A stretch of DNA of 64,000 bases from DSVZ01 sp037439785. Lineage in GTDB: Bacteria > Verrucomicrobiota > Verrucomicrobiia > Limisphaerales > J093. Below, piece by piece: positions 1 through 9,289 of the stretch (positions are counted from its first letter, which is position 1; every line of letters starts with the position of its first letter). Under the pieces are notes generated by a model, which saw only the letters and a program-made list of their open reading frames with translations, did not search any database and was not told where the DNA came from. A program made the translations under genes and the position numbers. Where the stretch lies: NCBI GenBank assembly GCA_037439785.1, contig JBBIVJ010000020.1:18678-82677 (forward strand), given 5' to 3'.

Positions 1-2225
1 TCGTTGGCTCGCAAGCGGAGCCAGCGTTGGAAGCGGACGCTCAGGGCCGTGCTCCCCGTGGTGGCGATGGGCGGGGTGGTGGCGTAGCGCGGGGCGAGGT
101 TGTTCTCGTAATTGCCGCGGAGGTTGTAGCCGAGGAGGCGCGGGCCGGTGGCGCCGGCGGTGGGACCGCCCGAAGAGTAGGCCGGCTCGCCATATTCCCA
201 GAGCGGGTCCAGGGTCCAACCGGGGTCTGTGTCCATGGAAGCGGCGTAGTACACGCGGGGCGCGGCCACGCGGAACTCGCCCAGGCGTCCGCCGGGGGCC
301 CACGTGCCTTCGGTGTCGGCAACCTGATCGGGCTCCAGCCAGAGGGTGTAAGTGCCGTTGTGGGCAGGGGACCAGACCGCGCCGTTGGGCGGAGGCAGGC
401 TGTAAGTGGCCTGGCGGGGGGTGCCGTTGGAAGGGAGGTCCACGGAGACCAAGCGCGGATGCCACGCGGTGCCGTCGGGTCCGACCACGCGCAGGTCGTC
501 ATCATCGAGGGTGGCCAGGTCCACGGCGAGGTTGTCCGCGTACACGACCGTGAGCAACAGCTCCGGCTGGTCGGGGCGGGTCAGCTCGGTGGGCATCCAT
601 TCCGCGGTGGGCGGAGTGGTGACGCCGGCGGGGTCGGTGATCCAGCCGGAGAGGAAGTATTGGCCGAGGCTGGCGTAAGGGGTGTAGCCGGTGGGGTTGG
701 AGGCAAAAGGATCGCCGGCGCCGCTGTTGCGGACCTCCAGGTGGTACAAGCCGGCGGGGAGGGTGGTGGCGATTTCGGCGCCGGTGGCCGTGGGCGGGGC
801 GTTGGTGGCACGCAGGGCACCGGCGGAATCAAACACGGCCAGGGCCAGGTCCGGGTTGCCGCCGCGGGTGCCGGTGCTCAGGCGCAACGGCCGGGCGGTG
901 AGGCGAACCGGCCCGCTACCGGCGACGAAGAAAAACCAGTCGGCGTCGTCGGTGCGTTCGAGTATGCCCTTGTTCGCGGGGTGGGTGTTGGCGGGGTCAC
1001 TGTCTGGTGTGGTCACCAGGAGGTTGGTGCGGCTGGTGAAGACCAGCGGTGTGGCAGTGGCGCCGGAGGCCCCGTGGTCGTCGGGCCGGTGGGTCAACTT
1101 GCCGGCGAGCAGGGCCAGGTCATCCTGGGTGTTATTGGCCCGGTAGTACTCGCCGCGGGACCACTGGGTGACGTGCCGGCTGTAGCCGGTGCCCATGATG
1201 GGCGCCCAGGAAATCTCGCCCGCGCCGTGGCCGTTGTAATATTCGGTGCCGTCGGTGAGGCCGTCGTGGCTGAGGCCGAGGTTGTGTCCCAGTTCGTGGG
1301 CGGCGGCTTCCGCGATGGAGGTTGCGCTGTGGCCCAGGGTGTCATGGTAAATCCAGGCGGGCCGGTAGCGGGCGTAGAGGGTGGTGCCGAAGACATTCAC
1401 GTAGGCCACGCCGCCGGCGTCATCGTCCGGGTTGGGGTTGCCGTTGGCGTCCAGGCGCGAGGTGATCAGGGCCCTGCCGGTGCGGCTGGTGAAGGTGGCG
1501 GGGCGTTCGGTGGTCACGTCCACGTCGAAGGGGGCGTAATCCTCCGCCACGCGGAGCCAGACTTCACGGATGATGGCCTGCTCGGTGTCGCTGTAGGTGG
1601 TGGTGTCCGCGTCCACGCTGAAGGGCCGGGCGGGGATGACCGTGCGGCCGAGGGTGGTGTTCCAGAGCGTGTTCATCACCGTCTCGCCGGCGAAATTGAG
1701 GTAGAGCACGTTGGGGGCGCCGGGGCGGCTGTGAAAGACCAGCGCGGCGGGGAACGGATTCACCGGCAGGGCCGCCGCGCCGGGGGTAGGTACTTCCGGG
1801 GTGGTGATCTGCCCGGCGGCCGCGTCCGGGGCGTCAAAACGGCAGACATAGTAAATCCCGCCTTCTGCATCGGGCCACAGGGAGGCCAGGTCGCGCGGGG
1901 TGAAGTGGAAGCTGCCCAGCCATTGCCGGGCGCGTTCGCGGGCGGTCGGCGGCAACGCCTCGAGCCGGCTGCGAAATCTGCCCGCGGGCAGCTCGTCAAG
2001 CTCCCGCCAGGTGCCCGGTACAAACTGGCGGACCGCGCCCGCTGCCGGCCGTTCAACGGGCTGAGCAGCCGCCCCACCGGCCAACAACCCCAGCCCCACC
2101 ACCAGCAGGGCCAGTCTCGCCCCGAGGCCCCGCCGCCTGGGTCCTTGGCCCGAGTGCAAAACGCTCCGGCCCGTGGGCAGGTCCGCGGGGACTTCCCCGG
2201 TACCGCACCTGGGTTCTGCCGACAT
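1..2225 (-). CDS. Secreted zinc metalloprotease (reprolysin/M12B-like), 3' end outside window
   Basis: This minus-strand frame starts at the ATG at 2225 and stays open to the left edge, so the C-terminus is missing; 741 codons are visible. After a short charged N-terminus there is a hydrophobic stretch ending in an AGGAAAQ-like sequence (about residues 30-50), read as a signal peptide. The zinc site HELGHNLGLSH (H310, E311, H314, H320) fits the HExxHxxGxxH metzincin consensus and lies after a region resembling reprolysin-type catalytic domains. Beyond it come about 400 residues with beta-rich, pre-peptidase-C-like text (FFFVAGSGPVRLTARPL, LYHLEVRNSG). Such proteases act outside the cell on proteins; the substrate cannot be inferred. 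It shares its strand with argD but sits 147 bp downstream, so co-transcription is uncertain. The family call is good; the exact subfamily is not settled. Confidence 0.8.
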   Translation of the reverse strand, partial: MSAEPRCGTGEVPADLPTGRSVLHSGQGPRRRGLGARLALLVVGLGLLAGGAAAQPVERPAAGAVRQFVPGTWRELDELPAGRFRSRLEALPPTARERARQWLGSFHFTPRDLASLWPDAEGGIYYVCRFDAPDAAAGQITTPEVPTPGAAALPVNPFPAALVFHSRPGAPNVLYLNFAGETVMNTLWNTTLGRTVIPARPFSVDADTTTYSDTEQAIIREVWLRVAEDYAPFDVDVTTERPATFTSRTGRALITSRLDANGNPNPDDDAGGVAYVNVFGTTLYARYRPAWIYHDTLGHSATSIAEAAAHELGHNLGLSHDGLTDGTEYYNGHGAGEISWAPIMGTGYSRHVTQWSRGEYYRANNTQDDLALLAGKLTHRPDDHGASGATATPLVFTSRTNLLVTTPDSDPANTHPANKGILERTDDADWFFFVAGSGPVRLTARPLRLSTGTRGGNPDLALAVFDSAGALRATNAPPTATGAEIATTLPAGLYHLEVRNSGAGDPFASNPTGYTPYASLGQYFLSGWITDPAGVTTPPTAEWMPTELTRPDQPELLLTVVYADNLAVDLATLDDDDLRVVGPDGTAWHPRLVSVDLPSNGTPRQATYSLPPPNGAVWSPAHNGTYTLWLEPDQVADTEGTWAPGGRLGEFRVAAPRVYYAASMDTDPGWTLDPLWEYGEPAYSSGGPTAGATGPRLLGYNLRGNYENNLAPRYATTPPIATTGSTALSVRFQRWLRLRAN

Positions 2226-2372
2226 ACCGCGCGGTTGCAATGCAATTGAAATGCCAGGTGTCCGGCACGGAGTCAAAAGCCGGGGCCGGCCCGGCCAGGG
2301 CGCGCGGCGGGCAAACGTGCAGTCAGGGGAGGGCCAGCGGGGGCAGCGGTGTGCGCCGTGGTGTGGCCCGGT

Positions 2373-3674
2373 TCAAGCCAGGCCGGCGACCACTTCCCCG
2401 ATGGCGGCCAGGCCTTCCTCGGCCTCGGCGCGGGTCAGGTTCAGCGGCGGCAACAAGCGCACCACCTGCGGGCCGGCCGGCACGGTGAGCACGCCCGCTT
2501 CGTGCAGGCGCTCCACCACCTGGAGGGCGGCGGGTTTTTCGCCGGCGGCCAGGGCCGGGAGCTGGTCCCTGGGGGCCAGCTCGAAGCCCAGCATCAGGCC
2601 CAACCCGCGCACCTGGCGGATGCGGCCGGGCCAGCGCGCGGCCACGGCCTCGAGTCCGGACCGCAGCAGGGCGCCCATCGCGCGGGCGTGGTCGGCCAGC
2701 CGATCGCGCTCGATGATTTCAAGCACCCGCAGCGCCACCGCGCAGGCCAGCGGTCCTCCGCCGAAGGTGGTGGCGTGCGAGCCCGGCCCGAGCAGGTCGG
2801 CATACGGGGCGCGGACCCAGAAGGCGCCCAGAGGAAACCCGCCACCGAGGGACTTGGCCATGGAAACGCCGTCCGGGAGAAACGCCTCGCCGCCGGGGAC
2901 GCCCTCGAGCAGGCGTTGAAAACTCTGAAAGTGGCCGGTGCGGTAATGGCCGCACTGCACGCCGTCCATCATCAGCAGCAGCCGGTGTTCATCGCACAGG
3001 CGGCGCAGACCCAGGAGGTAGTCGGCCGTGGCGGGGGTGATGCCCCCCTCCCCCTGCACGCCCTCGATCAGGATGGCCACGGTGGCGGGCGAGTGCGCGG
3101 CGCGGGCGGCCTCCAGATCGTTGAAGGGGATGAGCCGGAAACCGGGCACCATCGGCCCGAAGTCTTGCTTGACCTTGTCCTGGCCCGTGGCGGCGATGCC
3201 GGCCAGGGTGCGGCCGTGGAAGGACTGATGGGCGGTGAGGATTTCAAAGCGGCCCTCGGCATGGCCGAAGCGGCGGGCCAGCTTGAACAGGCCCTCGTTG
3301 GCCTCGGCGCCGCTGTTGGCGAAGAAGACCTTGCCGGGGCCGATCCGCTGCACCAGGGCCGCCGCCAGCCGGCCCTGGAGTTCGTGGTGGTACAGGTTCG
3401 AGACGTGCCACAGCCGCCGCCCCTGTTCGGCCAGCACGGCAGCCAGTTCCGGGTGGGCGTGGCCGAGGCAGTTCACGGCGATGCCGCCCCCCAGGTCCAG
3501 GTAGCGGCGGCCGCCTTCATCCCAGAGGTGCCGACCCTCGCCCCGGCTGAAGACCAGGTCAAACCGGCCGTAGCTGGGGACCACGTATTCGGCAAACAGC
3601 CGGCGGATGGCGGCATCCGCGGGCGTCGAGTCCGGTGCCGCGGGGGCGGCCGCCGGGGAGGCGTCCTGTTTCAT
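2373..3674 (-). CDS. argD: Acetylornithine/aspartate aminotransferase family, class III PLP enzyme (ArgD-like)
   Basis: A class III PLP-dependent aminotransferase of 433 aa, the usual length. Family landmarks are in order: YLDLGGGIAVNCLGHAHPE near the N-terminus, the PLP-phosphate segment FFANSGAEANEG, FHGRTLA, and the Schiff-base lysine in SMAKSLGGGFPLGAF. ArgD transfers an amino group from glutamate to N-acetylglutamate semialdehyde in arginine synthesis, and relatives also act in lysine or GABA metabolism. One deviation is visible: the usual FDEVQTGMGRTG motif reads MDGVQCGHYRTG, so Asp is kept and Glu is replaced by Gly. No other arg gene is in the window, so the substrate rests on family resemblance. 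It is transcribed divergently from the AmmeMemoRadiSam pair. Confidence 0.85.
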   Translation of the reverse strand: MKQDASPAAAPAAPDSTPADAAIRRLFAEYVVPSYGRFDLVFSRGEGRHLWDEGGRRYLDLGGGIAVNCLGHAHPELAAVLAEQGRRLWHVSNLYHHELQGRLAAALVQRIGPGKVFFANSGAEANEGLFKLARRFGHAEGRFEILTAHQSFHGRTLAGIAATGQDKVKQDFGPMVPGFRLIPFNDLEAARAAHSPATVAILIEGVQGEGGITPATADYLLGLRRLCDEHRLLLMMDGVQCGHYRTGHFQSFQRLLEGVPGGEAFLPDGVSMAKSLGGGFPLGAFWVRAPYADLLGPGSHATTFGGGPLACAVALRVLEIIERDRLADHARAMGALLRSGLEAVAARWPGRIRQVRGLGLMLGFELAPRDQLPALAAGEKPAALQVVERLHEAGVLTVPAGPQVVRLLPPLNLTRAEAEEGLAAIGEVVAGLA

Positions 3675-3824
3675 GTGGCGGGCAGCTTAACCATCAGAAC
3701 GGGTCGGGAACGCAAGCCGAATCTCGCCGCCAGGCGCGGCCGTTCCCCGCGGCCCACCCTGCCCGTCCGGCCCGCCGGCGCCGTTTCCCCGCGGCCGGTT
3801 GCCGTGACCCCGCCGCGGCACCCG

Positions 3825-3852
3825 TTGCAACGGACGGGCCGGGGCGTATAGT
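3825..3852 (+). promoter_or_regulatory. Sigma-70-type promoter for amrS-amrB
   Basis: A TTGCAA hexamer at 3825-3830 and a TATAGT hexamer at 3847-3852 are separated by 16 bp. The -10 matches five of six consensus bases and the -35 four of six. It lies in the divergent gap between argD and amrS and would give a leader of about 50 nt before the ATG at 3910. Inferred from sequence only. Confidence 0.5.
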
Positions 3853-3909
3853 GGCACATCAGCCCAAAGCGGAGTTCCGGGCGGCGACCCGGGACCAACA
3901 TCACCCGGC

Positions 3910-5088
3910 ATGAAAATGACCCCGTTCACGCCAGCCCCGGCCCCGGAAGCCGCGGCCCCCCCGCGGTTGGCGGAGGTGGTGGACCGCCACACCGCCCCCG
4001 GCCAACTGGTCCGGCCCGAGAACGGCAAGCTGCGCTGTCTGGCCTGTGGCCACCGGTGCCTGCTGGCGCCGGGCCGGCGGGGCGTGTGCAAGGTGCGGTT
4101 CAACCGGGACGGCGAGCTGCGGGTGCCCTTCGGCTACGTGGCGGGGGTGGCCTGTGACCCGGTCGAGAAAAAACCGTTCTTCCACGTGTTGCCGGGCAGT
4201 GACGCGCTGACCTTCGGGATGTTGGGGTGCGATTTCCACTGCGCCTACTGCCAGAACTGGCTGACCAGCCAGGCGCTGCGGGACGAGGCGGCGCACGCGC
4301 CCGTGCAACCCACCACGCCGGCACAACTGGTGGCCGCCGCGCGGCGTCACGGGGCGCGGCTGATGGTCTCCAGCTACAACGAACCGCTCATCACCGCCGA
4401 GTGGGCGGTGGCCGTGTTTGCCGAGGCGCGAGCGGCGGGGTTGTCTTGCGCGATGGTCTCCAACGGCCACGCTACGCCCGAGGCCCTCGACTTCCTCCAA
4501 CCCGGGCTGGCGGCGTACAAGGTGGACCTCAAAGGGTTCAACGACCGGCGCTACCGTGCGCTGGGCGGCACGCTGGCCGCCGTGACCGAGACCATCCGCC
4601 AGGTCCACGCCCGCGGCCTGTGGCTGGAGGTGGTTACGTTGCTGGTGCCGGGCTTCACTGACGACCCCGCCGAGCTGCGCGAGCTGACCGCGTTTCTGGC
4701 CTCGGTCAGTCCCGATATCCCCTGGCATGTCACGGCGTTCCATCCGGACTACCGCCTGACCGACCCCCGTCCCACGCAGGCGGCGGACCTGATCCGGGCC
4801 GCGGAGATCGGGGCCGCCGCCGGCCTGCGTTTTGTCTACGCCGGCAACCTCCCGGGCCGGGTGGGCGAGTGGGAAAACACCCGCTGCCCGCACTGCGGCC
4901 GGACGCTGGTGTGCCGGTATGGGTTCACCGTGTTGGAAAACCATTTGGTCACCGGGTCGTCGTGTCCCGGCTGCGGCGCGCGGGTACCGGGAATCTGGGA
5001 AACGGGAGGCGCCGAGCCCCCGCCGGCTTCCCGCCTGGCGGGCCTCCGCGGGCCGCGCCCGGTGACCCTTTCTCCCTTCGAGCCATGA
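3910..5088 (+). CDS. amrS: AmmeMemoRadiSam system radical SAM enzyme
   Basis: A radical SAM protein of 392 aa. The cluster-binding motif is GCDFHCAYCQNW with C107, C111 and C114 in the CxxxCxxC spacing. It is preceded by a Cys-rich N-terminal segment (C43, C46, C50, C60) and followed by a C-terminal zinc-ribbon-like tail (CPHCG and CPGCG, about residues 325-360). This is the architecture of the AmrS family that sits beside Memo-like AmrB. The reaction is not established well enough to name from sequence. Its stop overlaps the start of the next gene in an ATGA junction at 5085-5088, so the two are almost certainly translationally coupled. A good promoter lies about 60 bp upstream. The third usual partner, an AMMECR1 (AmrA) protein, is not in this window. 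Confidence 0.9.
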   Translation: MKMTPFTPAPAPEAAAPPRLAEVVDRHTAPGQLVRPENGKLRCLACGHRCLLAPGRRGVCKVRFNRDGELRVPFGYVAGVACDPVEKKPFFHVLPGSDALTFGMLGCDFHCAYCQNWLTSQALRDEAAHAPVQPTTPAQLVAAARRHGARLMVSSYNEPLITAEWAVAVFAEARAAGLSCAMVSNGHATPEALDFLQPGLAAYKVDLKGFNDRRYRALGGTLAAVTETIRQVHARGLWLEVVTLLVPGFTDDPAELRELTAFLASVSPDIPWHVTAFHPDYRLTDPRPTQAADLIRAAEIGAAAGLRFVYAGNLPGRVGEWENTRCPHCGRTLVCRYGFTVLENHLVTGSSCPGCGARVPGIWETGGAEPPPASRLAGLRGPRPVTLSPFEP

Positions 5089-5912
5089 TCCAGACCTCCC
5101 CCACCCTCATCCGCCCGGCGGCCCAGGCCGGCCGCTTTTATCCGGCCAGCCCCGCACGGCTGCAATCGGATGTGCAGGATTACCTCAGCCGGATCGCGCC
5201 GGCCGAGGGTCCCGTGCCCACGGCGCTGATCGCCCCCCACGCAGGCTACCCGTTTTCCGGGCAGGCGGCCGCGGCGGCGTTCATCCGCCTGGGCCCCGCC
5301 CACGACCGGGTGCGGCGGGTGGTCCTGCTGGGCCCCTCCCACTACGAGGACTTCGAAGGCCTGGCCGCCCCCGACGCCGACGCCTTCGCCACGCCGCTGG
5401 GGCTGGTGCCGGTGGACCGCGAGGCCCTCGAGCGGGTGCTGAACCTGCCCCTGGTGCGGACCTTTGACCGCGCCCATCGCCCCGAGCATTGCCTGGAAGT
5501 GGAACTGCCCTTCCTGCAAATGGTGTTGGACGAGTTCCAGATCGTCCCCCTCCTGGTCGGCCACGCCCACGCCGAGGAGGTGGGCGAAGTGGTGGACCGG
5601 CTCTGGGGCGGACCGGAAACCGTCACCGTGGTCAGTTCGGACCTGAGCCACTACCTGGACGCGGCCAGCGCCCGCCGCAAAGACCAGGCCACCGCCCGCG
5701 CCATTCTCGCCCTGCGCGGGGAGGACCTGGACCCGTATGGCGCCTGCGGCTGCCGGGCCATCGCCGGCCTGCTGCAGGTGGCGCGGCGGCGCCGGCTGCG
5801 GGCGGAGTTGTTATGCCTCTGCAATTCCGGCGACACCGCCGGACCGCTGGACCGGGTGGTCGGCTACGGGGCCTTTGCCTTCTACGAACCGGACCCCGCT
5901 CCGGCGAGCTGA
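5085..5912 (+). CDS. amrB: AmmeMemoRadiSam system protein B (Memo-like)
   Basis: A 275-aa member of the MEMO1/AmrB family, related in fold to extradiol dioxygenases and LigB-type metal enzymes. The frame is open further upstream, but the ATG at 5085 is preferred because it makes the ATGA overlap with amrS and begins the conserved text (RPAAQAGRFYPAS). Family landmarks are APHAGYPFSGQAAA near residue 50, LLGPSHYEDFEGLA, EHCLEVELPFLQ, VSSDLSHYLD and a C-terminal GAFAFYE. Histidines in APHAGY and SDLSHY are the likely metal ligands. The physiological role of the AmrB/AmrS pair in bacteria is poorly known; the conserved gene pairing is the strongest evidence that they work together. Confidence 0.88.
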   Translation: MIQTSPTLIRPAAQAGRFYPASPARLQSDVQDYLSRIAPAEGPVPTALIAPHAGYPFSGQAAAAAFIRLGPAHDRVRRVVLLGPSHYEDFEGLAAPDADAFATPLGLVPVDREALERVLNLPLVRTFDRAHRPEHCLEVELPFLQMVLDEFQIVPLLVGHAHAEEVGEVVDRLWGGPETVTVVSSDLSHYLDAASARRKDQATARAILALRGEDLDPYGACGCRAIAGLLQVARRRRLRAELLCLCNSGDTAGPLDRVVGYGAFAFYEPDPAPAS

Positions 5913-6007
5913 GCCGCCCGCCGGCCGCCCGCGGGGTCTTCCCCGGCCGGGTGCCGGCCCGGTCAAGCCGGTTGCGGCGGGCGGGGCAGGCGGCGTAGCC
6001 TCACCCC

Positions 6008-7894
6008 ATGCAACGCCTCCCACGCTTGGCGGCCGCCGCGGCGGGGCTGCTCGCCGCGGGCGTGAGCTTCGCCGCCGCCCCGGCCCCGCCCGCTCTCCGA
6101 CCCACCCCACCCGCCGACACGGTGCTGGAACGGCTCCGGCCGGGCCACCCGCGGCTGCTGGTGGGGCCCGGCGACTTCGCGCGGCTGGCCGCACGGGTGC
6201 GGGCCGATGACCGGTTGAGTGACTGGCTGGCCAGGCTGCGGCCGCGCGCGCGCCAGCTCCTCGGCCAGCCCCCTTCCCGGTACGAAATCCCCGACGGCCT
6301 CCGGCTGCTGAGCGTCAGTCGGCGGGTGGTGGATCGGGTCTACACCCTGGCCCTGCTGTACCACCTGGAGGGCGACGCCGCCTACGCGCAGCGCGCGTGG
6401 CGTGAACTCGAGGCCGCGGCGGCCTTTCCGGACTGGAACCCCCGCCACTTCCTCGACACCGCCGAGATGGCCCACGCCTTCGCCATCGGCTACGACTGGC
6501 TGTTCGAGGGGTGGTCGCCGGAACAACGGGCGGTCCTCGAGCGCGCCCTGCTTGAAAAGGCCCTCCAGCCGGCTCTGGAGGTGCAGCGGCGTCGCTCGGG
6601 CTGGACGCGGGTGCGGCACAACTGGAACCAGGTCTGTCATGGGGGCATCGGGGTGGCCGCCCTGGCCGTGGCGGACGTACACCCCGCCCCCGCACGGGAA
6701 TTCCTGGCCGGCGCCCTGCAGGCCATTCAACCCGCCCTCATCGAATACGGGCCGGACGGCGCGTGGGCCGAAGGGCCGGGCTACTGGCGCTACGCCACCC
6801 AGTACACCGTGCTGTTCCTTGCGGCGCTCGAATCGGCCCTGGGCATGGACTTCGGCCTCGGCGACATCCCCGGTCTGGCCGAGGCGGGCCGGTTCCCGAT
6901 TCACATCACCGGCCCCTTGAACCGCACCTTCAACTACGCCGACGGCGGCGACAGCCCGATCCGCTCCCCCGAGATGTTCTGGCTGGCGCGGCGGTTCCAG
7001 CGGCCCGAGTACGCGCACTTCGCGCTGCGGCTGGGCGGGGGCGCGCCCCTGGACCTGCTCTGGTACGACCCCGCCCGGCGCGAGGCCGGGGAGGCGGCCG
7101 CCGCCGCTCTGCCCCGGGCGTTCCATTTTCGCGGCGCGGATGTGGTGACGCTGCGCTCCGGCTGGGAACCGCGGGAGGCGCTGTTTGTCGGGTTCAAGGC
7201 GGGAGACAACAAGGCCAACCACAGCCACCTGGACCTGGGCACTTTTGTCCTGGACGCCCTGGGGGTGCGCTGGGCCGTGGACCTGGGCGCTGACGACTAC
7301 AACCTGCCCGGCTACTTCGGCGGCCAGCGCTGGACCTACTACCGCCTCCGCGCCGAGGGCCACAACACGCTGGTCCTGAACCCCGGCACCGGACCGGACC
7401 AGGATCCTGCCGCCGCCGGCCGCATCGAGAAGTTTGCCTCGACGCCGGCGCAGTCCCTGGCGGTGGCCGACCTGTCCGCCGCCTACGCCGGGCACGCCGA
7501 ATCGGTGCGGCGCGGGCTGGCCTTGCTCGAGGGGCGTCAGGTGCTGGTCCAGGACGAAGTGCGCGCCCCGCGCCCGGCCGAGGTGTGGTGGTTTCTGCAC
7601 ACCCCGGCAGCCGTCACCCTGGGCGAGGACGGCCGCACCGCCACCCTGGCCCAAGCAGAGCGGCGCCTGCGGGTGGAGGTGTTGGAGCCGGCCCACGCGC
7701 GCCTGAGCGTCCGCGAAGCCCGCCCCTTGCCGGGCGCGCCGAATCCCGAGCGCCAGAACACCAACGCCCACGTGCGCAAGCTGGCCGTGCACCTGCCGGG
7801 CGTCACCGACCTGCGCCTGGCGGTGCGCCTGGTGCCGCTGTCGGACGCCCCGCCGCCCGCCGCGCCGGCGGTGCAGCCCCTGGCCTCCTGGTGA
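6008..7894 (+). CDS. Exported heparinase II/III-family polysaccharide lyase-like protein
   Basis: The protein is 628 aa and begins with a signal peptide (RLPRLAAAAAGLLAAGVSFAAAP). Residues of roughly 40-330 look like the alpha/alpha-toroid of heparinase II/III and alginate lyase families, with a conserved region around HNWNQVCHGGIGVAALAV. Residues of about 370-600 fit the beta-sandwich heparinase II/III domain, with NKANHSHLDLGTFVLDALG and VDLGADDYNLPGYF, the usual His-rich and Asp-Tyr motifs. Such enzymes cleave uronic-acid polysaccharides by beta-elimination outside the cell or in the periplasm; which glycan is used here cannot be told. It stands alone between amrB (95 bp upstream) and a UroD-family gene (40 bp downstream). 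Confidence 0.82.
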   Translation: MQRLPRLAAAAAGLLAAGVSFAAAPAPPALRPTPPADTVLERLRPGHPRLLVGPGDFARLAARVRADDRLSDWLARLRPRARQLLGQPPSRYEIPDGLRLLSVSRRVVDRVYTLALLYHLEGDAAYAQRAWRELEAAAAFPDWNPRHFLDTAEMAHAFAIGYDWLFEGWSPEQRAVLERALLEKALQPALEVQRRRSGWTRVRHNWNQVCHGGIGVAALAVADVHPAPAREFLAGALQAIQPALIEYGPDGAWAEGPGYWRYATQYTVLFLAALESALGMDFGLGDIPGLAEAGRFPIHITGPLNRTFNYADGGDSPIRSPEMFWLARRFQRPEYAHFALRLGGGAPLDLLWYDPARREAGEAAAAALPRAFHFRGADVVTLRSGWEPREALFVGFKAGDNKANHSHLDLGTFVLDALGVRWAVDLGADDYNLPGYFGGQRWTYYRLRAEGHNTLVLNPGTGPDQDPAAAGRIEKFASTPAQSLAVADLSAAYAGHAESVRRGLALLEGRQVLVQDEVRAPRPAEVWWFLHTPAAVTLGEDGRTATLAQAERRLRVEVLEPAHARLSVREARPLPGAPNPERQNTNAHVRKLAVHLPGVTDLRLAVRLVPLSDAPPPAAPAVQPLASW

Positions 7895-7934
7895 AGCGCG
7901 CCGCGGCCGTTGCTCCCGTGCGCCGGTGCCTGCC

Positions 7935-9146
7935 ATGACCTCGCGCGCGCGTCTCCTGGCCACCTTGAACCGCCGGCCGGTGGACCGCGTGCCGGTGGAC
8001 TTTGGCGGCACGCGCCAGTCCGGCATCGCCGCCTCCGCCTACCACGCCCTGCGCGAGCACCTGGGGCTGCGGGGGCGCCGGCTGGTGCGGGTGTTCGACC
8101 TGTTTCAGATGCTGGCGGAGGTCGAGCAGGACGTGGCCGACCGGTTCGGGGCCGACTGCGTGGGGCTGTACCGGCCGGAGGTGGCGTTCGGCATCCGCAA
8201 CGAGCGGTGGAAACCCTGGCGCTTGTTCGACGGCACGCCGGTCGAGGTGCCGGGAGATTTTCATCCAGAAACCGAACCGGACGGCAGCCTGGTCCTGCGC
8301 CGCCACGGCGAGGTCATCGCCCGCATGCCGCGGGACGGTTTTTACTTCGACCGCCTCGAGCGCTACCCGGGGGCGCTGCATCCGGACCTGGACACCTGGG
8401 AGCCGCCGCGGCTGGACGGGGCGACCCTCGATCATTACCACCGGCAGGCCGGGGCGCTGTTCACCGGTACGGACAAGGCGGTGGTGGCGCCGCTGGGGCC
8501 GCCGTACGAGCTGTTTTTTGGCCTGGGCCAGGGCGGCTTCGAGGCGTGGATGCTCACCCTGGCCACCGAGCCGGACTACGTGCGGGCCCTGCACGCGAAG
8601 CTGGTGGACGCCTGGCTGGACAATCTGCGCGCCTTCCATGCCGCGGTCGGAGACCGCGTACAGGTGCTGCAAATCTGCGATGACTTCGGCACCCAGCGCG
8701 CGCCGTTCCTCTCCGAACGCCTGTTCCGGGAGCTGATCCAGCCGGCCTACGCGCGTGGACTGGCCTGGGTGCACGCCCACACCTCGTGGAAGGTGATGCT
8801 GCACTCGGACGGCGCGATCTTCCCCCTGCTGCCCGCCATCATCGAAATGGGCGTGGACATTCTCAACCCGGTCCAGATCAACGCCGCCGGCATGGACCCC
8901 CACCGCCTCAAGGCCCGCTTCGGCGACCGCCTGATTTTTTGGGGGGGTGCCTGCGATCCCCAGCAGACGCTGGCCTTTGGCGACCCCGCGACCGTCGCCC
9001 GCGAAGCGCGAACCCACCTCGAGATCTTCGCCCGCGGCGGCGGCTACGTCTTCGCCCCCGTCCACAATATCCAGGCCAACGTGCCCCCGGCCAACATCGC
9101 GGCCCTGTTGGATGCCGCACGGGACTTCGTGCCTCCGCCGGCCTGA
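7935..9146 (+). CDS. Uroporphyrinogen decarboxylase-family protein (probable corrinoid-type methyltransferase)
   Basis: The 403-aa protein belongs to the UroD superfamily: the N-terminal SRARLLATLNRRPVDRVPVDF and the C-terminal HNIQANVPPANIAALLDAA are characteristic. It is longer than HemE and lacks its usual N-terminal arginine motifs, so true uroporphyrinogen decarboxylase activity is unlikely. Members of this branch are usually annotated as methyltransferases of the MtaA/MtbA type or as UroD-like proteins of unknown substrate. The ATG at 7935 is preferred over an in-frame GTG at 7926. Other recognisable segments are HAHTSWKVMLHSDGAI and NPVQINAAGMDP. It may be co-transcribed with the heparinase-like gene 40 bp upstream. 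Confidence 0.75.
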   Translation: MTSRARLLATLNRRPVDRVPVDFGGTRQSGIAASAYHALREHLGLRGRRLVRVFDLFQMLAEVEQDVADRFGADCVGLYRPEVAFGIRNERWKPWRLFDGTPVEVPGDFHPETEPDGSLVLRRHGEVIARMPRDGFYFDRLERYPGALHPDLDTWEPPRLDGATLDHYHRQAGALFTGTDKAVVAPLGPPYELFFGLGQGGFEAWMLTLATEPDYVRALHAKLVDAWLDNLRAFHAAVGDRVQVLQICDDFGTQRAPFLSERLFRELIQPAYARGLAWVHAHTSWKVMLHSDGAIFPLLPAIIEMGVDILNPVQINAAGMDPHRLKARFGDRLIFWGGACDPQQTLAFGDPATVAREARTHLEIFARGGGYVFAPVHNIQANVPPANIAALLDAARDFVPPPA

Positions 9147-9289
9147 AGCCGTCGCCGGCAGGGCGTGAACGGGCGGGGCGTCGCCGGCCGCCGGCCGGCC
9201 GGGTCGGTCTCAAGCCGCGGCCCCAGGCCGATGGCGGCTTGGCGGGGGCCGGAGGTTGTGGTGGGATGGGGCCGGCCAAAACCCGAGGC

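Noticed and set aside
27..2249. Long open plus-strand frame (740 codons) with Gly/Val/Ala-rich text
   Set aside because: It is codon-aligned antisense to the metalloprotease gene, whose minus-strand text has the HELGHNLGLSH zinc site and a signal peptide. High GC makes such antisense frames long.
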